Shown piece after piece: positions 9,029-20,471 of a DNA stretch of 64,000 bases. The position numbers were made by a program, and so were the translations under genes. The first letter of the stretch is position 1. Every line of letters begins with the position of its first letter. The notes under the pieces were generated by a model, which had not been told where the DNA came from, did not search any database, and was given only the letters and a program-made list of their open reading frames with translations. Source of the DNA: Chloracidobacterium sp. (GTDB taxonomy: Bacteria; Acidobacteriota; Blastocatellia; Pyrinomonadales; Pyrinomonadaceae); the NCBI GenBank assembly GCA_015075585.1, contig JABTUB010000002.1:496001-560000 (forward strand), read 5' to 3'.

Positions 9029-9555
9029 CTAATTTTCGCTATTTTCAGCGGTGATCTTAAGCAGGTTGCGGGCCTTTGCCTTTAGCGCTGCGCTTGAATT
9101 ACCCATGTGTTTTCTGACAATTAGTCCGACCTCGTCAAGAAGCTGCACTTCGCCGTTGGCTATCCGCACCGCAACCTCCATAGCAAATGCCCTAACGGCG
9201 ATCGCGGCCTTTGGATCATCGAGTTTTGTAAGGCAAATGTCATAGAGCCTTCCCTCAAAGCTCCTCGGTATCGGTGCGTGCCGGAGGAGCCGCAGGATAT
9301 TCCGGTGAACCGCCGCGCCCGCCGTGTTATCTTCGAGCAGTTCGACGATACGCGAAAAGTACGGTGCTATGAGCTTCGGATGCCGCTCAACGACAGTTGA
9401 CACAACACCGGCCGACCTCTGCGCGACACGATACTCGCCGGAAAAAAAGAGAGCCATCAGCTCGGCGAATCTCTTGCTGTCACAGTCAACATGTTCTGCA
9501 ACCAACAGCATCTGACGCCGCGAGTGCTCACGAAGAAGCTCAGACCGTACGTCCA

Positions 9556-9556
<1 letters not shown>
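9029..9556 (-). CDS. HEAT-like helical-repeat protein coupled to enolase
   Basis: 175 residues beginning at ATG 9556, whose A is the last base of the eno stop codon (TGATG), so translation is probably coupled to enolase. No catalytic motif is visible. The sequence is a series of amphipathic helices (RFAELMALFFSGEYRVAQRS, HRNILRLLRHAPIP, AAIAVRAFAMEVAVRIA, AALKAKARNLLKI) that reads like a HEAT/ARM-type solenoid and would serve as a protein-binding scaffold. A longer frame to 9760 lies inside eno and is not the gene. The iPGM-like gene follows 59 bases downstream. Function is unknown. Confidence 0.75.
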
Positions 9557-12250
<2,694 letters not shown>

Positions 12251-12282
12251 TAAATAGTCTTAATATTCGAACGGCAAGTATA

Positions 12283-12861
12283 TCACAACTTAGCATATCT
12301 GACCGCATCAATAAGTTCTTGTATAAGCGGGCGGCACGAACCGCAGCCTTTGCCGGCATTCGAGACTGACATAAGTTCTTCGGCTGAATAAGGGTCATAC
12401 TCTTCGATCATGGCCATGATCCGATCTTCGGAAATGCCAAAGCAAGTGCATACCAGCGGCGACTCGCCGTGAAACGTACTGCTCACACGTTTCCGATGCT
12501 CATCAAACGCCTTATGCAGAGCTTCGACACAGGCTGCAATACAATGCCGCCGATCCGATGTGGCGCCGATCTTGTGTGAGGCACCGGCCTCAAGTTCCTC
12601 ACGCTCCAAGCCCGAAAGTTCGCCCAAGCGCTTGCCCTCGATCTGTGCGGTTATCACCTCTCCGCCGGCTGCCATGTATCCGCATCCGTTGGTGCGGAAT
12701 GACGCGGATCCTATTCGATCATTCTCATCGAATGCTAATTCCCATTGAGCAGTGCATCCGCATTCGAGCGCCGCGTCACGTCCGGCGATGCCGTTGAGCG
12801 TTTCGGTGCTTCGCTGCATTGCCTTGCGGCATTCCTCCCTGATCTGCTTTGAATACGGCAT
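12283..12861 (-). CDS. Two-domain NifU-like Fe-S protein (IscU-like plus BFD-like)
   Basis: About 192 residues. The first 120 or so resemble the IscU/NifU-N scaffold, with cysteines in ALECGCTAQWEL, TNGCGYMAAGG and RRHCIAACVEAL that match the three-cysteine pattern. The C-terminal third carries a BFD-like [2Fe-2S] motif, VCTCFGISEDRI followed by NAGKGCGSCRPLIQELI (CxC...CxxC). Classical NifU has a further C-terminal Nfu domain, absent here. It may assemble or deliver Fe-S clusters, for example for the Fe-S-rich ActB; that link is inference. ATG 12861 (MPYSKQ) is the likely start. Confidence 0.8.
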   Translation of the reverse strand: MPYSKQIREECRKAMQRSTETLNGIAGRDAALECGCTAQWELAFDENDRIGSASFRTNGCGYMAAGGEVITAQIEGKRLGELSGLEREELEAGASHKIGATSDRRHCIAACVEALHKAFDEHRKRVSSTFHGESPLVCTCFGISEDRIMAMIEEYDPYSAEELMSVSNAGKGCGSCRPLIQELIDAVRYAKL

Positions 12862-12951
12862 TAGCAACTATTGACGTTATGAAGCTGCGACCGAAATGTA
12901 AAGCCGCGCTGAAAGATGCCATAGAACGCACGGTAGTGTAGAATTGCAGAT

Positions 12952-13524
12952 ATGAGAGCGCTCGTCCTGCTAGGTTTGATCTCAGTTGCGGCCATTGCAT
13001 TGGCTTGTATGCCGGCGGCTTCGCCGGTGTCGATCTCGACCAAGCCGTCATCGATCAATAATATTCCGCAGACGAATGTGCCACTGCCGCCGTCAAAACC
13101 GCTGGCGGAAATGTCGTGGGCCCTGCTCGACGGAGGTGACGAAAATCTTGGGATGCATCGCGGCAAAGCCGTGATATTGGACTTTTGGGCAACATTCTGC
13201 GGCCCATGCCGCGAGGAGATCCCGCACCTTAACGCGCTCAAAGCAAAGTACGGCGATGACCTGATGATCTTCGGGCTGAACGTCGGCGGTGAGGATGACA
13301 AATCGGAGATACCGAAGTTCACGGCCCAGACGAAATTCGATTATCCTATCGCCTTTCCGGAACCTGAACTTATCAAGCTCGCCTTTGCTCAAGGCGATGA
13401 GATCCCTCGAACCATTGTCATCGGCCGTGACGGAAAGGTCGTTACTCAGATCGTCGGTTTTAGCGAGCGGATCAAGGCCGAACTGGATGCCGCTGTCGAA
13501 AAAGCGGTCAACTCTGCCGTTTAA
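12952..13524 (+). CDS. TlpA/ResA-like thioredoxin-fold lipoprotein
   Basis: 190 residues. An N-terminal hydrophobic stretch ends in a lipobox (AIALAC, Cys19), so it is probably a lipoprotein. After a Ser/Pro linker comes a thioredoxin fold with ILDFWATFCGPCREEIPHLN (active site CGPC, Cys83 and Cys86) and the cis-Pro region EIPRTIVIGRDGKV. TlpA/ResA proteins reduce disulfides outside the cytoplasm, often for cytochrome c maturation, which would fit the many CxxCH proteins encoded at 24-35 kb. It precedes the GH15 gene by nine bases. Confidence 0.88.
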   Translation: MRALVLLGLISVAAIALACMPAASPVSISTKPSSINNIPQTNVPLPPSKPLAEMSWALLDGGDENLGMHRGKAVILDFWATFCGPCREEIPHLNALKAKYGDDLMIFGLNVGGEDDKSEIPKFTAQTKFDYPIAFPEPELIKLAFAQGDEIPRTIVIGRDGKVVTQIVGFSERIKAELDAAVEKAVNSAV

Positions 13525-13533
13525 CCATCGCCT

Positions 13534-15477
13534 ATGCGAGACCTTCCTGTCGGCAACGGCAGCCTTCTTATTAATTTCGACAAGGATTATCAGATCCGCG
13601 ACATATACTTTCCGCATGTGGGGCAAGAGAACCACAGCGAAGGCTTTCCTTTTCGATTCGGTATTTGGGCAGACGGCGAATTCACATGGACCTATGACCA
13701 CGGTTGGAAGATCGAGCTTAAGTATCGCGACGATTCGCTGATCACTGATGTAACGCTTACGAACTCATTGCTGCAGATCAGCCTGCTGTGCAGCGATGTT
13801 GTTGCCGATCACGACAATGTCTTTTTGCGCCGCATCACGGTGCGCGACCTTGCCGGAAAGCAGCGGCAGGTCCGCATTTTTCTTCATCACGATTTTCGCA
13901 TATACGAGAATAAGGTCGGCGACACGGCTTTTTATGATCCGGCGACACTCTCGCTGATCCATTACAAGAAGCATCGCTATTTCCTCGTAAACACACTGCC
14001 GCATTTTGATGAATTCGCGACAGGCCGCAAGGCATTTCACGCACAAGAAGGCACTTGGCGCGACGCAGAGGACGGACAACTGGCGGGCGGTGTCATCACT
14101 GAAGGCTCGGTCGATTCAACGATCACCGTGCATACGCCGATGGAACCGAACGGCAGCTTCGAGTTCTATTACTGGATAGCGGCCGGAAGGTCGCACCTTC
14201 AGGTCGCGAATGTAAATCGCGGCGTGATCGAAACAGGCCCCGAAGGGCTTTTCGAAAAAAGCGGCTCGTATTGGTCAGATTGGCTTTCAAAGACGAAACC
14301 CGATGTCAGCGAGCTGTCGGGATCGATACGAAAGCTTTTTCGCCGAAGCTTACTGATCGCTCGAACGCAGATCGACAACGACGGCGCGATCGTCGCCGCG
14401 AACGATCACGATGTTACCGACCGAGCGACCGATCACTACAGCTATCTCTGGCCTCGCGACGGAGCCTTTGTGGCTAATGCCTTTGACGCCGCCGGGCATT
14501 ACGACATCTCGCGGCGTTTTTTCAGTTTGTGTCATGAGATCGTGCACGAGCGCGGCTACTTTTTGCAGAAGTATAATCCGGACGGCACCGTCGGCTCAGG
14601 TTGGCATCCGTTCTGGGATATCCGCCGCAAATGCGAAATGCTGCCGATACAACAGGACGAAACCGCACTTGTACTGTGGGCACTGGCGGAACACTTCAAG
14701 CGCACTGATGACGTTGCACTTGTACGAAGGCTTTACCGGTTCCTGATCGTGCGATGCGCCGATCATCTGTTGAACTATCGCGATCTGAGAACGGGATTGC
14801 CGCAGCCGAGCTGGAATCTTTGGGAAGATCGTCGCGGCGTTCATACGTTCACTTGTTCAACAATAGTTGCGGGCCTGCGCTCTGCCGCTCTCTTCGCACA
14901 GCGGTTCGATGAACAGGAACGTGCCGAAAGGTACCGCAAAGCCGCGGATGAGATCGTTGAAGCAATGCGAACCCATCTTTACAGCAGCGATCACGGCCGC
15001 TTTCTGCGGGCATTGCACGCCGATTCTGATGACAGATTGTGGCCCGATGCAACGGTTGACGCGTCGCTGTTCGGCATCTTCTATTTCGGGTGTTTTGATG
15101 TCGATGACCCGCTCGTAACAAGTACGATGTCAGCCGTGGAGGAGAAGCTCGGCAATAACGGCATCGGCGGTATCGCACGCTTCGAAGATGACGGCTATAT
15201 GCGAACCGCTCCCGATAAGCCGCCGAACCCTTGGTTCATCTGCACACTTTGGCTGTCGGAATATTACATTGCCCGGGCCAAACAGGTTGCGGATCTTCAA
15301 CCTGCTCTCCGTTTGATCGAATGGGCGGCGGAACACGCGATGCCGTCCGGTGTGATGAGCGAGCAGCTCAGCCCGTCCGACGGCCGGCCGCTTTCGGTGT
15401 CGCCCTTAACGTGGTCGCATTCGACCTTTGTCAGAACCGTACTCAGCTACCTCGAACGCCTGCACAGGCTAATGTAA
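13534..15477 (+). CDS. Glycoside hydrolase family 15 protein (glucoamylase-like)
   Basis: 647 residues with the two-part structure of prokaryotic GH15: an N-terminal beta-rich domain (VGNGSLLINFDKDYQIRDIYFPHVG) and an (alpha/alpha)6 catalytic barrel. Key segments are YSYLWPRDGAFVANAFD, the acidic SWNLWEDRRGVHTFT around the expected catalytic acid, and PLTWSHSTFVRTVLSYLERL near the end. Family members release glucose from alpha-glucans or trehalose. There is no signal peptide, so it probably acts on intracellular glycogen or maltodextrin, in line with glgC nearby. Pyruvate kinase follows 12 bases downstream. Confidence 0.92.
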   Translation: MRDLPVGNGSLLINFDKDYQIRDIYFPHVGQENHSEGFPFRFGIWADGEFTWTYDHGWKIELKYRDDSLITDVTLTNSLLQISLLCSDVVADHDNVFLRRITVRDLAGKQRQVRIFLHHDFRIYENKVGDTAFYDPATLSLIHYKKHRYFLVNTLPHFDEFATGRKAFHAQEGTWRDAEDGQLAGGVITEGSVDSTITVHTPMEPNGSFEFYYWIAAGRSHLQVANVNRGVIETGPEGLFEKSGSYWSDWLSKTKPDVSELSGSIRKLFRRSLLIARTQIDNDGAIVAANDHDVTDRATDHYSYLWPRDGAFVANAFDAAGHYDISRRFFSLCHEIVHERGYFLQKYNPDGTVGSGWHPFWDIRRKCEMLPIQQDETALVLWALAEHFKRTDDVALVRRLYRFLIVRCADHLLNYRDLRTGLPQPSWNLWEDRRGVHTFTCSTIVAGLRSAALFAQRFDEQERAERYRKAADEIVEAMRTHLYSSDHGRFLRALHADSDDRLWPDATVDASLFGIFYFGCFDVDDPLVTSTMSAVEEKLGNNGIGGIARFEDDGYMRTAPDKPPNPWFICTLWLSEYYIARAKQVADLQPALRLIEWAAEHAMPSGVMSEQLSPSDGRPLSVSPLTWSHSTFVRTVLSYLERLHRLM

Positions 15478-15489
15478 AATCGAATTCTA

Positions 15490-17007
15490 ATGAGAAAAGC
15501 GAAGATACTCGCAACCCTTGGCCCTGCAACCGACAATGAGGCCGTCATCGCATCGATGCTCACGGCCGGCCTCAATGCCATCCGTATCAATATGTCGCAC
15601 GGCGACCACGCCGATCACGAGCGGCGGATAGCGGCGGCACGAGCCGCTGCCGAGAAACTCGGCCTGCCGCTTGCAGTGCTTGCCGACCTTTCAGGCCCGA
15701 AGATCCGGACGCGAACGCTTGCAGGCGGTATGAGCGTCGAACTCTCCGAAGGCTCGCGATTCGTCCTTACAAATCGCGAGGTCGAGGGCAACTCGAACGA
15801 GGTTTCTACCAACTTCGACGCACTGCCGTCCGCCGTCTCCGCCGGTGCAAGGATACTTCTTGACGACGGCGCGATCGAACTGCGTGTCGAGTCCACGACC
15901 GAGACGGATGTCGTGTGCACGGTCGTCGTCGGCGGAACGCTCGCTGAACGAAAAGGCATAAATCTTCCGAATACAAAATTGCCGATCCCATCGATGACCC
16001 CTAAGGATCATATCGACCTTGAATGGGCGATGGCGCAGAATGTCGATTACATCGCGCTATCCTTTGTACGTTCGGCCGAAGATTGCAACGAAGCGAAGGC
16101 CAAGATCAAAGAATTGAATACGAGAAAGATCGGCCGGCCTCTGCTTATCGCAAAGATCGAGAAGGCCGAGGCCATCGACAATCTCGAAGATATCGTTCAG
16201 GCTGCTGACGGCCTCATGGTCGCACGCGGCGACCTCGGTGTCGAAACAAGCGTGGAACTCGTACCCGTTTACCAGAAACATATAATCGAGCTTTCGGTTG
16301 CCCGCGATAAACCGGTGATAACCGCCACGCAGATGCTTCAGTCAATGATCGAAAATCCGTTCCCGACGCGGGCAGAGGCTTCTGACGTTGCTAATGCCGT
16401 TTGGGACGGTACAGATGCCGTAATGCTGTCCGCTGAGACCGCGGCCGGCAAGCATCCCATTGAGGCGGTGCGGACAATGGCCCGCATCATCGACTCAGCC
16501 GAGACCATCAGAGCTCCTCACTTAAAGAAGCCTGTAAAGTTCAGCCTGCCGCCGTCAGGCCGAACAAGCCAGGCACTTTGCAAGGCTGCCGCCTATGCCG
16601 CACGCGAGATGCACACCGAGAAGATCGCTGTCTTTACCGAATCCGGCCTTATGGCACGGCGTCTTTCCACTATCCGCTCGGGCCTGCAAACCTTTGCATT
16701 GACCACATCGCTTGATGTGCGCAATCAGCTATCGCTGATCTGGGGTGTGCTTCCGTTCTACGACAAGGATCTCGATCCCTCAGGCAATGAAATTCCGCAG
16801 GACGGACGCTCCGTGACTGACCTGCTCGGACATCTTGACGCAGACAAGACAGCCGACCTGCTTCGCAACGGTGAAAGGATCTTGCTCCGTGCGGGCGTTG
16901 TCAGCTCGGGTGAGACGATCATCATCATGGCCGGACGGCTTTCCGGCTGCGGGCTTTCAAGCTCGGTGATCGTGTGGACGATCGGCGAAAAAGTGGCCCG
17001 GCGCTAA
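15490..17007 (+). CDS. pyk: Pyruvate kinase
   Basis: 505 residues. It transfers phosphate from PEP to ADP. The N-terminus MRKAKILATLGPAT, INMSHGDHADHERRI, DLSGPKIRTRTL, the metal/catalytic segment LLIAKIEKAEAIDNLEDI, GLMVARGDLGVE, VITATQMLQSMIENPFPTRAEASDVANAVWDGTDAVMLSAETA and the C-terminal allosteric-type domain are all present. It closes a plus-strand group with the GH15 gene and ends inside the stop codon of the VIT gene (CTAA shared at 17004-17007). Confidence 0.97.
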   Translation: MRKAKILATLGPATDNEAVIASMLTAGLNAIRINMSHGDHADHERRIAAARAAAEKLGLPLAVLADLSGPKIRTRTLAGGMSVELSEGSRFVLTNREVEGNSNEVSTNFDALPSAVSAGARILLDDGAIELRVESTTETDVVCTVVVGGTLAERKGINLPNTKLPIPSMTPKDHIDLEWAMAQNVDYIALSFVRSAEDCNEAKAKIKELNTRKIGRPLLIAKIEKAEAIDNLEDIVQAADGLMVARGDLGVETSVELVPVYQKHIIELSVARDKPVITATQMLQSMIENPFPTRAEASDVANAVWDGTDAVMLSAETAAGKHPIEAVRTMARIIDSAETIRAPHLKKPVKFSLPPSGRTSQALCKAAAYAAREMHTEKIAVFTESGLMARRLSTIRSGLQTFALTTSLDVRNQLSLIWGVLPFYDKDLDPSGNEIPQDGRSVTDLLGHLDADKTADLLRNGERILLRAGVVSSGETIIIMAGRLSGCGLSSSVIVWTIGEKVARR

Positions 17008-17708
17008 ACCACTGCCCCGAAGATGCGGCCGACAGCGGCCGTGGCCGCCATTGCGGCCGCGCCCCAGATCAGGACGCGCACGGCTCCTTTGAGAATACTT
17101 GCGCCGCCGGCACGTGCGGCGACCGCTCCAAGTGCCGCTAAAAAGACCAAGGAGCTTACCGCAACAACGAGTATCTGCGGCGTGTCCGTCGAAAGCCACA
17201 CGGTTGCAAGCGGCAGAATAGCTCCGATCGAAAAACTTGCGGCGGAAAAAGCCGCGGCCTGAAGCGGATTTGCCGACGTGCTCTCTGAGATGCCGAGTTC
17301 ATCACGAGCGTGGGCGCCGAGGGCATCGTGCTCGGTCAGTTTCTTCGCGACCGCGGCGGCAAGATCCTTATCAAGCCCACGATCCTCATAGATGGCGATC
17401 AGCTCATTAAGCTCCATGTCCGGCTCATCGGCAAGGTATCGCCGCTCCATTTTTATATCCGCCTCTTCCGTATCAGCCTGCGAGTGAACGGACACGTACT
17501 CACCTGCAGCCATTGACATCGCTCCGGCGAAAAGCCCTGCAACGCCCGCAACCAGGATCGCCGAGCGGCTGCCGCTTGCGGCCGCAACTCCGATCACAAG
17601 GCTGGATGTTGAGACGATACCGTCATTAGCGCCGAGAACAGCGGCTCTTAGCCAACCGATCCGATTGACCCTGTGGATATGGCCTTTTTCATTAGGTCCT
17701 TGGGGCAC
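17004..17708 (-). CDS. VIT1/CCC1-family Fe2+/Mn2+ transporter
   Basis: 234 residues from a GTG start. The family signature is GWLRAAVLGANDGIVSTSSLVIGVAAA, followed by FAGAMSMAAGEYVSVHSQ, a charged cytosolic metal-binding loop (ADTEEADIKMERRYLADEPDMELNELIAIYEDRG) and three further hydrophobic helices. VIT/CCC1 proteins move ferrous iron or manganese out of the cytosol. It converges on pyk with a 4-base overlap of stop codons and lies about 40 bases after the radical SAM gene start-side neighbour on the same strand. Confidence 0.9.
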   Translation of the reverse strand: MPQGPNEKGHIHRVNRIGWLRAAVLGANDGIVSTSSLVIGVAAASGSRSAILVAGVAGLFAGAMSMAAGEYVSVHSQADTEEADIKMERRYLADEPDMELNELIAIYEDRGLDKDLAAAVAKKLTEHDALGAHARDELGISESTSANPLQAAAFSAASFSIGAILPLATVWLSTDTPQILVVAVSSLVFLAALGAVAARAGGASILKGAVRVLIWGAAAMAATAAVGRIFGAVV

Positions 17709-17748
17709 GTTTCAGAATTGTGTTTGTCGAATAACGGAGGTCTCGAAC

Positions 17749-18780
17749 TCACGACGTCCGGTCCGTGCTGAGCACTCGCGCAATGGTCTCTTCCGAGATG
17801 CCGCCATTGCGCCTTTTATACTCCGCCGCCGTGATCTGCGGGTCGCGCCACGCGTCCAGATGGCCGACCTGATGCACACATTGTATCGTGCAGGTAGGCG
17901 CACAGCCCTTCTCGGTATTGTATTCGCGGCGCATATCCTCGGCTGTGTATTCGAGAAGCGGTATGCCGGGTGTGCCGCGCTGCTGCGAGCAGTAACTGAC
18001 AATGCCGGCCTCATCTATGTAGAGATAACGGGCGCCCGCACGACAGCGCCACTCGTACGAGCCTCCGTCAACCAACGCATCCTGGAACCAATTCCAGCGT
18101 GCATAGCTGCGCGTCCCTTTTTTCTTTATCTCTCGATAGACTTCCTTCTCGCGCGGCGTGAGGCCCTTGAGCAAGCCGTTGTCGTCGTGAATAACGCCGA
18201 CCGTTGATGAGAAGCCAAGTTCGCGGGCACGGTTGGCTATCTGCAAAGCTTCTTCCGGATTAGAAACTCCGCCGCCTACGACCGAATTGATGTTGACCTT
18301 GAAATCTGCGTATTTACTCAGGTTGATCAACTTTGCATCGAGCACTTTCAGGCTCTTTTTCGATACCTCGTCGGGTATCACGTTATCTATCGATATCTGC
18401 AGATAATCAAGCCCGACGTCATTGAGCTTCTTGATCTTCTCAGGCTGAAAATAATATCCGTTGGAGATCAGCCCTGCGATCATTCCGTGTTCGCGGATCC
18501 GCTCAATTATCCTGTAGATATCGGGGTGCATCATCGGTTCCCCGCCGGAGATCGTAACAACTGACGTACGGAACTCGGCAAGCTTGTCGATACGCTCGAT
18601 CATCGTATCGATCGGCACCGGATCGCTTGTCTTGTCGTATTCATTGCAGTAAGCGCAGGCAAGGTTACAGCGCCGCATCGGCACTATGTGCACGAGAACC
18701 GGATGCTTTGTCGATGCAAATGCACGCACGGTGTGCCGGACACCACGCGTGAACCTGCTGAGTCTGCTTGCTTTAGGCAT
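17749..18780 (-). CDS. Radical SAM protein with C-terminal cysteine cluster
   Basis: 343 residues. The radical SAM CxxxCxxC motif is [14 protein letters not shown] near residue 38, followed by the SAM-binding [11 protein letters not shown]. The C-terminal part holds more cysteines ([37 protein letters not shown]), consistent with an auxiliary SPASM/twitch-like Fe-S site. Overall layout is like MoaA/HpnH-type enzymes, but I cannot assign a substrate. It is preceded on its strand by the Lol-like operon, from which a terminator (18844-18882) separates it, and is followed by the VIT gene. Confidence 0.88.
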   Translation of the reverse strand: MPKASRLSRFTRGVRHTVRAFASTKHPVLVHIVPMRRCNLACAYCNEYDKTSDPVPIDTMIERIDKLAEFRTSVVTISGGEPMMHPDIYRIIERIREHGMIAGLISNGYYFQPEKIKKLNDVGLDYLQISIDNVIPDEVSKKSLKVLDAKLINLSKYADFKVNINSVVGGGVSNPEEALQIANRARELGFSSTVGVIHDDNGLLKGLTPREKEVYREIKKKGTRSYARWNWFQDALVDGGSYEWRCRAGARYLYIDEAGIVSYCSQQRGTPGIPLLEYTAEDMRREYNTEKGCAPTCTIQCVHQVGHLDAWRDPQITAAEYKRRNGGISEETIARVLSTDRTS

Positions 18781-18843
18781 AAAAACGCGCTTCCTTGACC
18801 AAGTAATAGATTATATTGGCCGCTCCGAAGCTTTACAAATCAA

Positions 18844-18882
18844 TAAAAAAGGCCTCGTTCGCTCTCACGGCGGAACGAGGCC
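18844..18882 (-). terminator. Intrinsic terminator of the Lol-like operon
   Basis: A perfect 10-bp stem GGCCTCGTTC (18851-18860) / GAACGAGGCC (18873-18882) with a 12-base loop is followed on the minus strand by six T (18850-18845). It lies 20 bases after the LolA-like stop and ends that operon before the radical SAM gene. Confidence 0.85.
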
Positions 18883-18901
18883 GGCAAAACGATCTGAACA
18901 C

Positions 18902-19606
18902 TCAGCTCTTGATCACCTTTACGCCGTCAGGCACTTTGAGGCTGAAGATGCTTGCGTCGATCTTGACGTTCTTGCTTATGTTGGTGAGCAAAATAGTCGT
19001 TGTATCGTTATTGGCGGCTGTAACGCGCGCTTGCCGCGGCATTCCGTCGCCATCGACCCATAGATCGGCCTGCTTATACTTATCGGCGGCCTTGGGCGTT
19101 AACTGCAGGTGCCATGTGCGAACACCGCCCGCGATCTGCTCCTCGGCCACGAAAATGATGCTGTAGTTCGCCTTGAGCTGCTCTTTCGACATACTGAGAA
19201 AGGCGAGGGGGCCGGCGACCTTTGAATTCTGCTTTGTTGCAGTATTGGTATTGCCTTTGTAAGCCTGACTCAGGGTCGGCCGAACGATCAAGTATTCATC
19301 ACCGACGATTATCATATTCTCGGCCGGCTTTACCCAATCAACGCGAATATAACGCAAGCGCTTCCCGGCTTTGGGAATGTAGTTGACGGTGCCTTGCGTC
19401 GTGTCAGTGCCGGCATCGCCGAGGGCTGCATCAGATTTGACCATCGTAATGTTCGACTTCAGCGAACTAAGGTTCTTGTTATGCTCATCCATTCGGCGTA
19501 AGATCTCGCCCAGCGGGCCTTGAGCGCTTGCAGGAACCGCAGACAAAATACCGATAAAGAGCAAAGAGATGGCCGGAATATAAAGATATCTTCGAAAATC
19601 ACGCAT
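18902..19606 (-). CDS. LolA-like outer-membrane lipoprotein carrier
   Basis: 234 residues from ATG 19606, which has AGGTG five bases upstream; the longer frame to 19675 overlaps the 57-residue gene. A signal peptide (RRYLYIPAISLLFIGILSAVPASAQ) is followed by the LolA-type beta half-barrel: EILRRMDEHNKNLSSLKSNITM, KAGKRLRYIRVDWVKPAENMIIVGDEYLIVRPTL, LSMSKEQLKANYSIIFVAEEQ, VRTWHLQLTPK, ADLWVDGDGMPRQARV. LolA chaperones lipoproteins through the periplasm. Here it is the last gene of an operon with a lipoprotein and an ABC ATPase, which supports an envelope lipid or lipoprotein transfer role. Confidence 0.8.
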   Translation of the reverse strand: MRDFRRYLYIPAISLLFIGILSAVPASAQGPLGEILRRMDEHNKNLSSLKSNITMVKSDAALGDAGTDTTQGTVNYIPKAGKRLRYIRVDWVKPAENMIIVGDEYLIVRPTLSQAYKGNTNTATKQNSKVAGPLAFLSMSKEQLKANYSIIFVAEEQIAGGVRTWHLQLTPKAADKYKQADLWVDGDGMPRQARVTAANNDTTTILLTNISKNVKIDASIFSLKVPDGVKVIKS

Positions 19607-19613
19607 ATTACAC

Positions 19614-19787
19614 CTATCGTTCGACATACGTCCGAGTTTGGACGACGGAAACTTGCGTCGGCGTTGTCCTCTCATTCTTTTCGAACCACGTTTTCGGGGT
19701 CAGAAAAATAAAGGCGATTATCAACAGGCAGAAAACATCATACTGCCACGTCCCGCGTTGATGGTCCCAAAGTATGATCCTTTTCAT
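19614..19787 (-). CDS. Small single-helix membrane protein in the Lol-like operon
   Basis: 57 residues, ATG 19787 to TAG 19614. It begins MKRIILWDHQRGTWQYDVFC, followed by a hydrophobic helix LLIIAFIFLTP and a polar tail ending TRTYVER. It starts three bases after the ABC ATPase stop and ends seven bases before the LolA-like start, so it fills the gap exactly and is very likely co-translated. The aromatic amphipathic N-terminus with one membrane helix suggests a membrane partner of the ATPase or the carrier. No family is recognised; the gene is easily missed because of its size. Confidence 0.75.
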   Translation of the reverse strand: MKRIILWDHQRGTWQYDVFCLLIIAFIFLTPKTWFEKNERTTPTQVSVVQTRTYVER

Positions 19788-19790
19788 AAA

Positions 19791-20465
19791 TTAAGCTGCC
19801 AGAAGGCCGTCGCGCATCCGCACCGTTCTCGAACAGACCGCCGCCGCCTCAGGGTTATGTGTGATCATAATGATCGTCTGCCCAAGCTTGCGATTCAGTT
19901 CGCGGAACATATTCAGCACGATCTCACTGTTCTCGGTATCCAAATTCCCTGTCGGCTCGTCCGCGAGAATGATCGCCGGGCTGTTAACAACAGCACGGGC
20001 CAATGCGACACGCTGCTGCTCACCGCCCGACATCTCAAGCGGCTTGTGGTGCATCTTGTCCTCAAGCTTCAGAAGGCCGAGTACTTCGCGGCGACGCTCG
20101 GAGCTGCCGTTCGATGAACCCGTGTGTATCTTCTCCGCAAGCTTCAGATTACCTTCTGCCGTAAGCGTCGGGAACAGATTGAACCTTTGAAAGACGAATC
20201 CGATCTTCCGTCGTCGAATATCGGTTCGCTTAGCATCGGAGACCTTGGAAAGATCCTCGCCGTCGATCATTATGCTGCCGCTCGTCGGGCTTAGCAAACC
20301 GCCCATAAGGTGAAGCAGCGTCGATTTGCCGCACCCCGAAGGCCCCATGATAGCAACGAACTCGCCCTTTTCGATATCCAAGGATACGCCGCGAAGCGCA
20401 GGCACATCGAGCTTGCCGATATTGTATGATTTCGTAAGATTTTCAGTCCGCAGGATCGCTGTCAT
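19791..20465 (-). CDS. ABC transporter ATP-binding protein, LolD/MacB type
   Basis: 224 residues, the normal size for LolD-like ATPases. Walker [11 protein letters not shown]-loop region [20 protein letters not shown], signature [14 protein letters not shown], Walker [15 protein letters not shown] and a switch His (MITHNPEAA) are all present. It would power a FtsX/MacB-fold permease such as LolCE. No permease is encoded next to it; the only membrane neighbour is the 57-residue protein. It follows the lipoprotein gene by six bases. Confidence 0.92.
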   Translation of the reverse strand: MTAILRTENLTKSYNIGKLDVPALRGVSLDIEKGEFVAIMGPSGCGKSTLLHLMGGLLSPTSGSIMIDGEDLSKVSDAKRTDIRRRKIGFVFQRFNLFPTLTAEGNLKLAEKIHTGSSNGSSERRREVLGLLKLEDKMHHKPLEMSGGEQQRVALARAVVNSPAIILADEPTGNLDTENSEIVLNMFRELNRKLGQTIIMITHNPEAAAVCSRTVRMRDGLLAA

Positions 20466-20471
20466 TGTGAT

